A stretch of DNA of 64,000 bases from Peptococcaceae bacterium (GCA_012517475.1 JAAYUV010000105.1:1-64000), one strand, 5' to 3'. Numbered from the stretch's first letter, positions 16,760 through 25,785 are shown. Notes: generated by a model from the letters alone, not told the origin. Numbers and translations: made by a program.

Positions 16760-18088
16760 ATGACAGTAACCGTTCATGAAGATGTGGTTTGTGCGTTTTG
16801 TGGTTGTCTCTGTGACGACCTTCAAGTAGAGGTAGAAGATAATAAGATTACCAAAGTCAGCCATGTCTGCACGATAGGCCGGAATAAACTGATGCATTCC
16901 CAATCCGGTTTGGCCTCGCTCCGGGTAAACGGCAAAGAGACAAATTGGGAAGAGGCACTTTCGGAGGCGGCCGGTATTCTGGCCAGAGCTAAAGCTCCCC
17001 TGGTATACGGGTTGAGCAGTACCACAACGGAGGCCATCAGTGAAGCGGTTGCCCTGACGGAGCTCATCGGAGGGACGGTCGACAACCCGTCATCCTACTG
17101 ACACGGGCCGGGCGTTCTCGCCCGCCAGCAAGTTGGGCTGGCTTCATGTACTTTAGGAGAAGTAAAAAACCGGGCAGATCTTCTGATCTATTGGGGTGCA
17201 AATCCCATGGAGTCTCATATGCGCCATTTGAGCCGGTATTCTGCGATGTCCAAGGGACTCTATGCCTCTGAAGGGCGCAAAGGACGGAAAGTGGTGGTCA
17301 TCGACGTAAGGCCCACCCCAACCTCGAAGACTGCGGATCTCTTTCTTCAGGTCACACCCGGACAAGATTTTGAAATTGCCCATGTCCTCCGTTGTTTGAT
17401 CAAAAACATCCCGCTGGAAGGATTGACGGAAACAAGTCAAATAGGCGGTGTTCCTTTATCCCAATGGCGGGAATTGGCTGAAATGATGAAACAATGCCAT
17501 TATGGAGTGGTCATGTTTGGCATTGGCCTTACCCAGAGCCGGGGCAAGGACTTGAATGTTGAAGAGATTAATACTTTGGTCAGCGAATTAAACCGCTATA
17601 CCCGCTTTTATGCGATTGCCATGCGGGGACACGGCAATGTGAACGGAAGCAATCAGGTATTGGTTTGGCAGACCGGTTATCCTTTAGCGGTAAATTTTCA
17701 GCGCGGGTACCCCCGTTTTAATCCCGGGGAATTCAGTGTAGTGGATATGCTTACCCGCCAAGAGGTGGATGCGGCTTTGATTATTGCCACCGATCCCGGT
17801 GCCCATTTACCGCAGGCTGCGGTCCGTTATCTCCAAAGCATCCCGACCATTGTACTCGAACCGCATGAAAACTTAACCACTGATTGGGCCAATGTCGTGA
17901 TTCCTGTTGCTCCGGCCGGGGTGGGTGCCGAAGGAACATTTTACCGGATGGATAATGTCTCCCTGCGTCTGAAAAAATTAGTGGATTTTCCGGTCTCCTC
18001 TGACCGGGAAGTATTGCAATCGATCAAAGAAAGAGTAATTCAGCTCAAGGGTGATCTCCAGGATAAAGGAGAGAATAAACCATGTTGA
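16760..18088 (+). CDS. fwdB: Formylmethanofuran dehydrogenase catalytic subunit B, selenocysteine-containing
   Basis: FwdB holds the Mo/W bis-MGD and one [4Fe-4S] cluster and interconverts CO2 and formate, which FwdA joins to methanofuran. From ATG 16760 (AAGGAGGAG upstream) to 18088 the frame encodes 442 residues with one in-frame TGA at 17099-17101, codon 114. It is followed by HGPG, so the motif reads U-H-G-P, the site of the metal-ligating Cys/Sec in archaeal FwdB/FmdB (near residue 118). Cluster cysteines are visible at 11, 14, 18 and 37 (CAFCGCLC ... C). Homology runs on without a gap after the stop codon (YWGANPMESHMRH, RGHGNVNGSNQ, ATDPGAHLPQ). Ending at the TGA would leave 113 residues without an active site. 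The frame overlaps fwdA by 7 bases. Confidence 0.9.
17099..17142 (+). promoter_or_regulatory. UGA selenocysteine codon and candidate bacterial SECIS hairpins
   Basis: Two adjacent perfect 6-bp hairpins follow the UGA. The first is CGGGCG/CGCCCG (17109-17114 with 17119-17124) with a UUCU loop. The second is GCCAGC/GCTGGC (17124-17129 with 17137-17142) with a 7-base AAGUUGG loop, whose apex is about 28 bases from the UGA, within the usual bacterial SECIS window. They share G17124 and so cannot both form fully. The UGACACGGGCC start resembles the fdhF recoding site as I recall it. SelB binding is inferred. Confidence 0.65.
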
Positions 18089-19722
18089 AAATTGTAAACG
18101 GGCAGGTCTATGACCCCCTCAATGGGGTCAATGGGGAAGTCAGGGAGATTGTTATAGATCACGGAATGATTGTTGAACCTTCGCCCGACCAGAAAATCAG
18201 CGAAACCATCAATGCTTCCGGTTGCGTGGTGATGCCCGGCGGAATAGAAATCCACAGCCATATTGCGGGGGCAAAAGTAAACAGTGCCCGCAGCATGTGC
18301 CCGGAAGACCACTATGATCATTTTAAGGTGAGCACTGCCGGAATACGCTCCGGGACAGGGTATACCGTTCCAAGCACCTTCCTGACGGGTTATGAGTATT
18401 CCAGGCTGGGATATACCACTGCTTTTGAAGCAGCTGTCCCCCCCTTGGAGGCGCGGCATGCCCATGAAGAGCTGGAAGATACTCCGTTATTGGATTCCGG
18501 GATCTATACCCTGATGGGCAATAATTATATGATTATGAAAGTATTAAGCGAACAGGATGAAATTGGACGCCGGGAACGGCTGCGCGATCTGGTAACCTGG
18601 CTTTTGACAAGCAGCAAGGGTTATGCGGTGAAAGTGGTCAATCCGGGAGGGGTTGAAAGCTGGAAATGGAGTCAGGGGTCTGTGGACCTGGATACGAGGG
18701 TTCCTCCTTTCGGAATAGCTCCCAGGAAGCTGCTTCAGGAACTTGTTGAAGTTATTCGGGAATTAAAGCTGCCGCACGGACTGCATCTTCATGCCAACCA
18801 CCTGGGTGAAGCGGGTAATTTCATAACGACATTGGAAACCATGCGCACCCTGGAAGGATACCCTGTCCATTTTACCCACCTTCAATTTCATTCTTACGGG
18901 ATGACAAAAAAGGGAGGGATCCGGTCCGCAGCCCGGGAGATTGCCGAATATCTGAACGGTCATCCCGAATTTACCTGTGACATAGGTCAAATTGTCTTTG
19001 GGCCGGCGACCACGATGACTGCGGACTCTCCCATGCAATTCAGGCTTCATCAGATGACCGGGAACAAATGGATCAATTCCGATGTGGAAATGGAAACCGG
19101 GTCAGGGATTGTTCCCATGATGTACCGGCCTTCGGTTCTTTTCAATGCTATCCAATGGTGCATCGGTCTGGAATTGCTCTTACTCATTAAAAATCCCTGG
19201 CAGATTGTCTTGACAACGGACCATCCCAATGCCGGGCCTTTTACGTCCTATCCCCAAATTATCCGCTTACTGATGGATAGGGATTACCGTAACTCTGTTC
19301 TGGAGCAGCTCCACCCCAAGACAGTGAACTATACTCATCTCAGGGAGTTGGACAGGGAGTATTCTCTGGAGGAAATCGCCATCGTGACCCGTTCCGCTCC
19401 GGCCAGGGCTTTGGGGCTATCCCATAAAGGGCGGTTAGGAATCGGTGCTGAGGCGGATGTGGCGATTTATAGGATACAAGACGATAAAGAAAAAATGTTC
19501 GCCGGACCGGCCTATGTATTAAAGGGTGGTAAGGTCGTGGTACGCGACGGAGAAGTACTTCAGAGTTTTGCCGGCAAGAGACTGATCGTGGAGCCGGATG
19601 GCGCCAAAACATTGCTCCCGGATCTTGCCAGGAATTTTGCTGACTATTATTCCATTGAGTTAAGCAATTATGCTGTTCAGGATGAATATCTTTCACGTCC
19701 GGAGGTGATACCATGCATCTGA
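18082..19722 (+). CDS. fwdA: Formylmethanofuran dehydrogenase subunit A (amidohydrolase)
   Basis: This binuclear-metal amidohydrolase condenses formate with methanofuran, or hydrolyses formyl-MFR. The protein has 546 residues. Metal ligands are visible: HSH at 58-60, a carboxylatable lysine in AVKVVNPGG near 175, histidines in HLHANHLGE near 235 and THLQFHSYG near 265, and the catalytic aspartate in TTDHPNAGPF near 378. AAAGGAGAG lies before the start, which overlaps fwdB by 7 bases. The stop overlaps ftr by 10 bases. Such overlaps imply coupled synthesis of the complex. Confidence 0.93.
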   Translation: MLKIVNGQVYDPLNGVNGEVREIVIDHGMIVEPSPDQKISETINASGCVVMPGGIEIHSHIAGAKVNSARSMCPEDHYDHFKVSTAGIRSGTGYTVPSTFLTGYEYSRLGYTTAFEAAVPPLEARHAHEELEDTPLLDSGIYTLMGNNYMIMKVLSEQDEIGRRERLRDLVTWLLTSSKGYAVKVVNPGGVESWKWSQGSVDLDTRVPPFGIAPRKLLQELVEVIRELKLPHGLHLHANHLGEAGNFITTLETMRTLEGYPVHFTHLQFHSYGMTKKGGIRSAAREIAEYLNGHPEFTCDIGQIVFGPATTMTADSPMQFRLHQMTGNKWINSDVEMETGSGIVPMMYRPSVLFNAIQWCIGLELLLLIKNPWQIVLTTDHPNAGPFTSYPQIIRLLMDRDYRNSVLEQLHPKTVNYTHLRELDREYSLEEIAIVTRSAPARALGLSHKGRLGIGAEADVAIYRIQDDKEKMFAGPAYVLKGGKVVVRDGEVLQSFAGKRLIVEPDGAKTLLPDLARNFADYYSIELSNYAVQDEYLSRPEVIPCI

Positions 19723-20648
19723 ACGGAGTAGAAATCGAAGATACATTCGCGGAAGCTTTCACCATGCGTGCCGCCCGCCTCACTGTTACGGCCATCAATG
19801 AAGAATGGGCCCGGCATGCGGCTTTGGCTGCTACCGGGTTTGCCACCTCGGTCATCGGCTGTGGGGTGGAAGCGGGGACCGAAGGACCTTCACCTTATAC
19901 TCCGGACGGCAGGGCGGGAGTAGATTGTCTCTTTTTTGCCTCATCCAAGGATGAACTGGAGGCCAATCTTGTGAAGCGGGTTGGGCAGGCTGTCATGACT
20001 TCCCCGACCTCTGCCTGCTATGACGGAGAATTACCCGAATTCCCGGCAGATTTTGAAGGCTTCAGCAAGTTCCATATCGGAAGCAAACTTCGCTTCTTCG
20101 GAGACGGGTTTCAAGCCAGCAAAGTGATCGGGGATAAACGGTATTGGCGAATTCCGGTGATGGAAGGCGAGTTTTTGATCGGGGAAGAATTCACCATGGT
20201 CAAAGCGGTGGGGGGAGGAAATTTTCTGATCCTGGCCGAAAGCGTGGAATCCGCACTGAAAGCTTCGGAGGCCGCCGTCCGTAAGATGAAGGACATCCGT
20301 GGGATTATTCTCCCCTTTCCCGGGGGAGTGGTGCGGAGCGGCAGCAAGGTAGGATCAAAGTATAAATTTCTGACTGCATCCACCAATACCGCTTATTGTC
20401 CTACAATCCGGGGAAGGGTGGAAGAAAGCCGGCTGGAGGAAAATATTAATGCAGTCCTGGAGATTGTCATTGACGGGCTTACTGATCGGCTGGTCAGTCA
20501 GGCGATGGAGGCCGGGATCCGGGAAGCGGTAAAGGTACCCGGAGTCCGGCGGATTTCCGCCGGTAATTACGGAGGACGCTTAGGCAAATATCACTTTCAT
20601 CTCCATCAGATTTTGGGGTCATCCCTTGCAGGAGGTGAGGAAGTATGA
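19713..20648 (+). CDS. ftr: Formylmethanofuran:H4MPT N-formyltransferase
   Basis: It moves the formyl group between methanofuran and N5 of H4MPT (FhcD in methylotroph nomenclature). At 311 residues it has normal length. Family signatures include VEIEDTFAEAFTMRAAR (4-20), ATGFATSVIGCGVEAGTEG (45-63), TSPTSACYDG (95) and a CPTIRGRVEES segment near 230. CGGAGGTG precedes the ATG, which lies inside fwdA, and the stop overlaps the fwdC start (ATGA). Its placement inside the fwd genes mirrors the tight Fwd/Fhc-Ftr association in other organisms. Confidence 0.93.
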   Translation: MHLNGVEIEDTFAEAFTMRAARLTVTAINEEWARHAALAATGFATSVIGCGVEAGTEGPSPYTPDGRAGVDCLFFASSKDELEANLVKRVGQAVMTSPTSACYDGELPEFPADFEGFSKFHIGSKLRFFGDGFQASKVIGDKRYWRIPVMEGEFLIGEEFTMVKAVGGGNFLILAESVESALKASEAAVRKMKDIRGIILPFPGGVVRSGSKVGSKYKFLTASTNTAYCPTIRGRVEESRLEENINAVLEIVIDGLTDRLVSQAMEAGIREAVKVPGVRRISAGNYGGRLGKYHFHLHQILGSSLAGGEEV

Positions 20649-21511
20649 AAACCGAAATCACCCTTAGACTAAAGGAGCAGCCCTCTATTCCTGTGGAAGC
20701 GGAGAGCATCAACCCGGAAAACCTGAAGGGAAAAAGTCTGAAAGAAATCTATCATCTTCCCCTTTGGAGCGGCAACCGCCGGCAAAAACTGGAGGATTAT
20801 TTTGAAGTGGAGATCACGGAGTCAGGGGGAGAAGCTGAAGAAGCTAAAGTTCTCCAGTCTGAAGATAACCTGGCAAAGGTTGTCTTAGCGGGCGACTTGT
20901 CCCGGTTCAAACGTTTAGGACAGGGAATGGCCGCAGGAGAGATGGAGATCAGGGGCTCGGTCGGATTCCATGCCGGGGCCTCCATGCGGGGCGGAGTCCT
21001 CCGGATTAAAGGGAATGCCGCGGATTGGCTGGGTGCCCATATGGAGGGGGGACAAATTATGGTAGAAGGTTCTGCCGGGCATTTTGTGGGAGCTGCTTAC
21101 CGCGGCAAAACACAGGGAATGAGTGGAGGGACCATTCTGATCCGGGGAAGTGCTGGTCAGATGACAGGTTCAAGAATGAGACGGGGACTGATTGCCGTGG
21201 GAGGAGACTGCGGGGATGTCCCGGGTTTCAAGATGCTGGCCGGAACAATACTCATTTCCGGGGCTTGCGGAATCCGGGCCGGAGCCAATATGCGCAGGGG
21301 GACCATCGTGCTTTTACAACCAACCCGGCTGCTTCCTTCCTTTTATTATAATTGTTGTTACCGTCCTGTCTTCTGGGGAATATTGGTCCAGGAGCTACGG
21401 CAAAAAGGGTTCGAACTACCCCATGCTGATCAGGACTTTAGTTTTCAGCGTTTCAGCGGAGATGCCAATGAGGGGGGAAAGGGGGAAATTCTCATATGCC
21501 AATCCAATTAA
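20645..21511 (+). CDS. fwdC: Formylmethanofuran dehydrogenase subunit C
   Basis: This 288-residue subunit has a right-handed beta-helix like the C-terminal domain of glutamate synthase. Repeats of the G-x-x-G-A-x-M-x-x-G type run from about residue 95 to 225 (GFHAGASMRGG, DWLGAHMEGG, GSRMRRG, GIRAGANMRRG). It scaffolds the FwdA/FwdB interface. The C-terminal tail of about 65 residues has no repeat and ends in charged sequence. It overlaps ftr by 4 bases and mch by 16. Confidence 0.9.
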   Translation: MKTEITLRLKEQPSIPVEAESINPENLKGKSLKEIYHLPLWSGNRRQKLEDYFEVEITESGGEAEEAKVLQSEDNLAKVVLAGDLSRFKRLGQGMAAGEMEIRGSVGFHAGASMRGGVLRIKGNAADWLGAHMEGGQIMVEGSAGHFVGAAYRGKTQGMSGGTILIRGSAGQMTGSRMRRGLIAVGGDCGDVPGFKMLAGTILISGACGIRAGANMRRGTIVLLQPTRLLPSFYYNCCYRPVFWGILVQELRQKGFELPHADQDFSFQRFSGDANEGGKGEILICQSN

Positions 21512-22470
21512 CAGATATGATCCAGTTAAGTCCCAACCGGCAGGCTTTTCCTTATGTCAAGCAGTTAATGGAGCGTCCTGAACAACTCAAGGTGGAGATT
21601 CAAAAAATTGGCCAGTCAACCGTCATCGATTGCGGGATCAATGTTCCCGGCGGCTGGCAGGCGGGTGTACTATTCGCCAACATCTGTCTGGGCGGTCTGG
21701 CGGAAGTAACCATGCACTGGGCGGACTTCGGCGGGATACGCTGGCCTGCCGTGGAAGTGATCACCGATCATCCGGTTCGGGCTTGCATGGCCTCCCAGTA
21801 TGCCGGATGGTTTGTGAAAAAAGACAAATATTCGGCTATGGGTTCAGGACCTGCCCGTGCTGTCGTTCAGTCCGAAGAACTGTTTGAGAAATTAGGGTAT
21901 AAGGATTCGTCCGACCTGGCCATCCTTTGCCTGGAAGGCCGTAAGCTTCCTACGGAAGAGGCAGTGAAATGGATCGTGGAAAAATGCCGCTGCCCGGCAG
22001 AGAATCTCTATATTCTCATCGCCCCTACGGCCTCGACGGCAGGTTCGGTCCAGATAGCCGCACGTTCGGTGGAGACGGGTCTGCACAAGCTTATGGAACT
22101 GCGATATGACCTGGGTCTCATCGAGAGCGGGTGGGGGATTGCTCCTGTCCCGCCGGTAGCGGAGAATGACTTGGGAGCCTTGGGGCGAACCAACGATGCC
22201 ATCCTCTATGGTACGACTGTCCATTACGTTCTGGATGATGAGGATGAACATCTTCAGTCCTTGATTGATAAAGTCCCTTCGTCCAGCTCACGCGATTATG
22301 GCGTACTCTTCCAGAAATTATTCGAGCGCTACGGTAATTTTTATGATATCGACCCTTTGCTTTTTAGCCCGGCCCAGGTTTGGCTGAGCAATAAGAGAAG
22401 CGGACGCTCTTATCGTTCCGGCGAAATCCGTCCCGATCTCTTAACCCAATCCTTCAGGTTGGAATTGTAA
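21496..22470 (+). CDS. mch: Methenyl-H4MPT cyclohydrolase
   Basis: It interconverts 5-formyl-H4MPT and methenyl-H4MPT, linking Ftr to MtdB. At 324 residues it has normal length. Conserved stretches are VIDCGINVPGGWQAG (45-60), FGGIRWPAVEVITDHPVRACMASQYAGW (83-110), MGSGPARA (115) and APTASTAGSVQIAARSVET (175-195). Translation begins within fwdC, with no long ribosome site of its own. It is the last of six overlapping catalytic genes. Confidence 0.93.
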   Translation: MPIQLTDMIQLSPNRQAFPYVKQLMERPEQLKVEIQKIGQSTVIDCGINVPGGWQAGVLFANICLGGLAEVTMHWADFGGIRWPAVEVITDHPVRACMASQYAGWFVKKDKYSAMGSGPARAVVQSEELFEKLGYKDSSDLAILCLEGRKLPTEEAVKWIVEKCRCPAENLYILIAPTASTAGSVQIAARSVETGLHKLMELRYDLGLIESGWGIAPVPPVAENDLGALGRTNDAILYGTTVHYVLDDEDEHLQSLIDKVPSSSSRDYGVLFQKLFERYGNFYDIDPLLFSPAQVWLSNKRSGRSYRSGEIRPDLLTQSFRLEL

Positions 22471-22483
22471 AGGACAATGAGAG

Positions 22484-23422
22484 ATGGAAAGAAAACCTTT
22501 CTTCAAAAAAAAGCGGATAGGGATCCTTGGAACAGCCAAAGGGTCTCATGTTCAGACCATGTCCATCGTTTTACAAGGGTTGGGGGCCGAAATTACCCTG
22601 GTTGATCCGAAAAGACTGACTTCCTTCCTTCCCCAGTGCAGTACGGTATTTGCGGAAAGCGATGGATTGGTAACAAATTTGGAAGACCTGGACGCCTTGG
22701 TGGTACGGTCTCTCCCGGGCGGATCCTTGGAACAGGTGATTTACCGGGTAAATGTCCTTCACCACTTGGAAATACTCGGTTTAAAAGTGATCAACAATGC
22801 CTCGTTAATTGAGAAAACGGTAGATAAATTTTTCACCACCGCCTTATTGGCCAATGCCGGACTGCCGGTCCCCAAAACCATTGTCACCGAACGGTTCGAC
22901 CAGGCGATCGAAGCAGTAAGACAGATAGGTGCCGTTGTGGTCAAACCCGTTTTCGGTTCCCTGGGCAAAGGGATTGTTTTGGTCGAAGATCCGGATATTG
23001 CCCACAGAGTTTTCCGGGCACTCGAAATGGGGCGCTATATCTATTATCTTCAGGAATTCCTGCCAAATGGCAATGAAGACCTCCGTCTATTTGTCGTAGG
23101 AGGTCAAGTGGTTGGCGCGATGCGCCGTCGTGGCCAAAATTGGAAAACCAACATCGCCTGCGGGTCGACGGCTGAAACCTATAAACCTGAGAAGGAAATT
23201 GCCCAACTGGCTATCCGGACTGCTAATATCCTGAAAGCAGACTACCTGGGGGTAGATATCCTCATTAGCAATGGTACTCCCTATGTGATAGAAGCCAACG
23301 GAATTCCCGGCTGGACCGGGTTGCAGTCGGTAACTGAAGCAGATATCGCCGGTATTCTGGCGGAATATATCCTGGCGGAGATTAAAAAGCATGAATACAG
23401 AAATAAAAAACAAGGGGTTTAA
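22484..23422 (+). CDS. RimK-type ATP-grasp ligase, possible H4MPT:glutamate ligase (MptN-like)
   Basis: This 312-residue ATP-grasp protein has a VVKPVFGSLGKGI nucleotide loop (near 150), YYLQEFLPNGNEDLRLFVVGG (185-205), RRGQNWKTNIACGST (215-230) and VDILISNGTPYVIEANGIPGW metal ligands (260-280). This is the RimK/MptN layout. In methanogens MptN adds glutamate to H4MPT to make tetrahydrosarcinapterin, and methylotroph clusters carry a similar gene. The exact product here is unknown. The end overlaps the next gene by 32 bases. Confidence 0.78.
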   Translation: MERKPFFKKKRIGILGTAKGSHVQTMSIVLQGLGAEITLVDPKRLTSFLPQCSTVFAESDGLVTNLEDLDALVVRSLPGGSLEQVIYRVNVLHHLEILGLKVINNASLIEKTVDKFFTTALLANAGLPVPKTIVTERFDQAIEAVRQIGAVVVKPVFGSLGKGIVLVEDPDIAHRVFRALEMGRYIYYLQEFLPNGNEDLRLFVVGGQVVGAMRRRGQNWKTNIACGSTAETYKPEKEIAQLAIRTANILKADYLGVDILISNGTPYVIEANGIPGWTGLQSVTEADIAGILAEYILAEIKKHEYRNKKQGV

Positions 23423-24326
23423 CTGGAAAATGGCGTTGATGGCCCAAACTGCCTGCATATTGGAAGCGGACGCACCTAAAGTCGGCAACGTCAACCGATT
23501 TCATGATTTTGCCGATGCCTCCCTGGAGGATTTTCACTGCAGCGCTTTGGCCATTGGACGTCCATTCGGCTATCTGGAAAGGCTGGGAGTGGGAAAAACG
23601 GTTTACGATGCAGTAAAGGCCACCCGGAAAGTCGTTTTAACCAATACCAATCTTGGGATTATCCTGCTGCTTGCCCCTCTGGGGATGGCCTGGTGCCGGA
23701 TAAGATCCCGGAAAGATCCGGATTCCGGGAATCACGGGTCTCAGAAATCTTTGCCATTAGCCTTAAAACGGGAAATCGGAGAGGTTTTGCAAAGCCTTGG
23801 CGCAGAGGATACCCGCCATGTCTATCAGGCCATCCGCCTGGCCTCTCCCGCCGGGATGGGGGAAGTACAGCAATATGACGTGTTGCAGGAAGAATCTCCC
23901 CCCATTCCCTTACTGAAGGTTATGAAACTCGCGGCAGGGAGGGACCTGATCGCCAGGCAATACAGGGATGATTTTGAACTGGTTCTTGGTATAGGATATG
24001 AAGCATTGAATCATTCCCTGGAAAAAGGGTTAGCCTTGCCCCAAGCGATTGCCCATAGCCACCTGATTCTGCTGAGTCAGGTACAGGATTCTTTGATAAC
24101 CCGTAAGCTCGGTCCGGAGTGGGGCAGGGAAGTGCAAAAACGGGCGCGCTTTGTCTGGGAACAGGGAGGATGGCTTACTGCAAAGGGGCTGCAAGAAGTC
24201 CGGGAATTTGACAGCTGGTTACGGGGAGAAGGGCACAGCCTGAATCCCGGTACGACTGCCGACCTCATGGCGGCGATCATCTTGGTATACCTCATGGAGA
24301 ATGATCAGAAAAAAAGAAGGTGCTAA
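23391..24326 (+). CDS. CitG/MdcB-like (triphosphoribosyl-dephospho-CoA synthase family) protein of C1 clusters
   Basis: This 311-residue member of COG1767 has an N-terminal ADAPKVGNVNRFHDFADASLEDFHCSA segment (24-50), matching the family's PGNV...D motif, and NTNLGIILLLAPL near 85. Classical members attach ribosyl groups in citrate lyase prosthetic-group synthesis, but no citrate lyase genes are here. A cognate gene recurs in H4MPT/MFR clusters, so a ribosyl- or pterin-related transfer is inferred. It overlaps the preceding ligase gene by 32 bases, and its stop sits one base before mfnB. Confidence 0.75.
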   Translation: MNTEIKNKGFNWKMALMAQTACILEADAPKVGNVNRFHDFADASLEDFHCSALAIGRPFGYLERLGVGKTVYDAVKATRKVVLTNTNLGIILLLAPLGMAWCRIRSRKDPDSGNHGSQKSLPLALKREIGEVLQSLGAEDTRHVYQAIRLASPAGMGEVQQYDVLQEESPPIPLLKVMKLAAGRDLIARQYRDDFELVLGIGYEALNHSLEKGLALPQAIAHSHLILLSQVQDSLITRKLGPEWGREVQKRARFVWEQGGWLTAKGLQEVREFDSWLRGEGHSLNPGTTADLMAAIILVYLMENDQKKRRC

Positions 24327-24327
24327 C

Positions 24328-25131
24328 ATGTCATCACAAACAGCTCTCATGATCAGTGTCGTCAGTGGGAAAGAAACGCTTGCCGCCTTAGAGGGGGGAG
24401 CTGATATTATTGACGTCAAGAATCCCGCTGAAGGGGCCTTGGGGGCTCCGACCCCCGCCGCGGTACAGGACGTTTGTCTCAGATTGAAGGGGAGTAAACC
24501 TTTCAGCATTGCATTAGGGGAATTTCCCGGGAAGCCGTGCGCTGCGGCTTTGGCGGCCTTGGGCAGTGCTTTTTTCCGGCCGGATTTTGTCAAAATCGCT
24601 TTTATCCCCCATCATTCTCCTGAGGAAATCTGCAAAACGCTTCAGGAAATAAAAAAAAGCCTATCCATCATAGACTTCAAAAGAATTTCTTTAGTCTCCG
24701 TGGCTTATGCCGATACCCTCAGTTTTGCTTCCTGGAAACTGGAACGTTTTGCAGAGGCCTCCAGGGAAGGGGGGGCTGACGGGTGTCTGGTTGATACCTG
24801 GGAGAAAAAAAACAAGACACTCCTTGATTATTTACCTTTGGATGCAATCCAAAAATGGATTGGAGAATGTCATCGTCAGGAATTATTCTGCGGACTGGCG
24901 GGTTCGCTGAGTTTTGCCGACGTGGCCAGTATTAGCCGATTTGAGCCGGATATTATCGGGGTTAGATCGGCAGTCTGCGGGGGAGACCGCCTGGGTGGGA
25001 CAGTATCCGCTCCCAAAGTGAAAGCGCTTAAAGAAATAATTGACCGGAGAAAGCATGAGACGGAATACAGATCCCCCGACCGGTACCTACCTGCAAGAGG
25101 CCGGCAAGCCTTTCAGGATCTTGGCCATTGA
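24328..25131 (+). CDS. mfnB: 4-(hydroxymethyl)-2-furancarboxaldehyde-phosphate synthase
   Basis: MfnB builds the furan ring of methanofuran from two glyceraldehyde-3-phosphate molecules. The 267-residue TIM-barrel protein (DUF556) shows GGADIIDVKNPAEGALGAP, with the catalytic lysine at 31, FVKIAF near 90, and ADGCLVDTW near 150 with the likely second catalytic residue. ATG 24328 follows GAAGGTG and the preceding stop by one base. The last 104 bases are antisense to mfnE on the opposite strand; that C-terminal tail (about 25 residues) may be a read-on extension not needed for activity. Confidence 0.9.
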   Translation: MSSQTALMISVVSGKETLAALEGGADIIDVKNPAEGALGAPTPAAVQDVCLRLKGSKPFSIALGEFPGKPCAAALAALGSAFFRPDFVKIAFIPHHSPEEICKTLQEIKKSLSIIDFKRISLVSVAYADTLSFASWKLERFAEASREGGADGCLVDTWEKKNKTLLDYLPLDAIQKWIGECHRQELFCGLAGSLSFADVASISRFEPDIIGVRSAVCGGDRLGGTVSAPKVKALKEIIDRRKHETEYRSPDRYLPARGRQAFQDLGH

Positions 25132-25681
25132 TAAACCAAACCGGCATACCCATAGGTAATTGCTGACGGAAAAAAGGGTCAACATCCGGTTCCCATAACG
25201 AAGGATCCAGGTCCGTGCTTTTGACAAGAACCAGCATGGAACAGTCTATTCGTTTAGCCAGGTAGGCCGCAATGGAATCGGAGGTAACATCCCAGGAACG
25301 GGGAAGAGCGGCTTCGGGTACCTGGCTGAAAAATTTGGAGACTAAAAGGATTAGGGGCTTGCCAGGAGGAGTCAGGCCAGCCGGGATGAGTGGTTCCGTA
25401 TTCAATAAATAAGTCATCTCGCTGCCCGGGATAAACTCCCTGAGCAAGTAAGCGTATTGATCCATGGCCCCTAAGGCCATAAAATGGCAAGTCTCTTCGC
25501 CAAGTCCGAATTTTCTTCCGTATTCACGGACAAGATCGGCAAAGGGTCCCCCCCCTGCCACGATCAATAATGGATGTACCGAAGCATATGTGGCGATGAT
25601 ACTTCCGATACGTCGTAAAATATCTCCGTTATTATGATAAATTAAGCTGCCTCCAAGCTTAAGGATGATGGGTTTCGGCAT
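25028..25681 (-). CDS. mfnE: Amino-acid-kinase-family protein, [5-(aminomethyl)furan-3-yl]methyl phosphate kinase-like
   Basis: This 217-residue amino acid kinase fold protein has an N-terminal LKLGGSLIYHN phosphate loop, IVAGGGPFADLVREYGRKFGL near 42-62, and WDVTSDSIAAYLAKRI near 130. MfnE phosphorylates the aminomethyl-furan phosphate before coupling to the tyramine-glutamate arm. It is the only gene of the C1 island on the minus strand. It runs into mfnB with a 104-base tail-to-tail overlap and is divergent from mfnD, so it needs its own promoter. Confidence 0.85.
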   Translation of the reverse strand: MPKPIILKLGGSLIYHNNGDILRRIGSIIATYASVHPLLIVAGGGPFADLVREYGRKFGLGEETCHFMALGAMDQYAYLLREFIPGSEMTYLLNTEPLIPAGLTPPGKPLILLVSKFFSQVPEAALPRSWDVTSDSIAAYLAKRIDCSMLVLVKSTDLDPSLWEPDVDPFFRQQLPMGMPVWFINGQDPERLAGLLQVGTGRGICIPSHAFSGQLFL

Positions 25682-25785
25682 TTCCGTTATCCTCCGGCGA
25701 ATGATTTCTTACGAAAATAAAAGACGGAACTTAAGATTAACTTGATTAATTATAACAAAGAGTGATGCAAGATGGGGGTAATATT

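Noticed and set aside
17099-17101. fwdB treated as two separate genes or as a nonsense pseudogene
   Set aside because: The stop is TGA at the exact Cys/Sec site, homology is continuous on both sides, hairpins follow, and all neighbouring catalytic genes are intact and overlapping.
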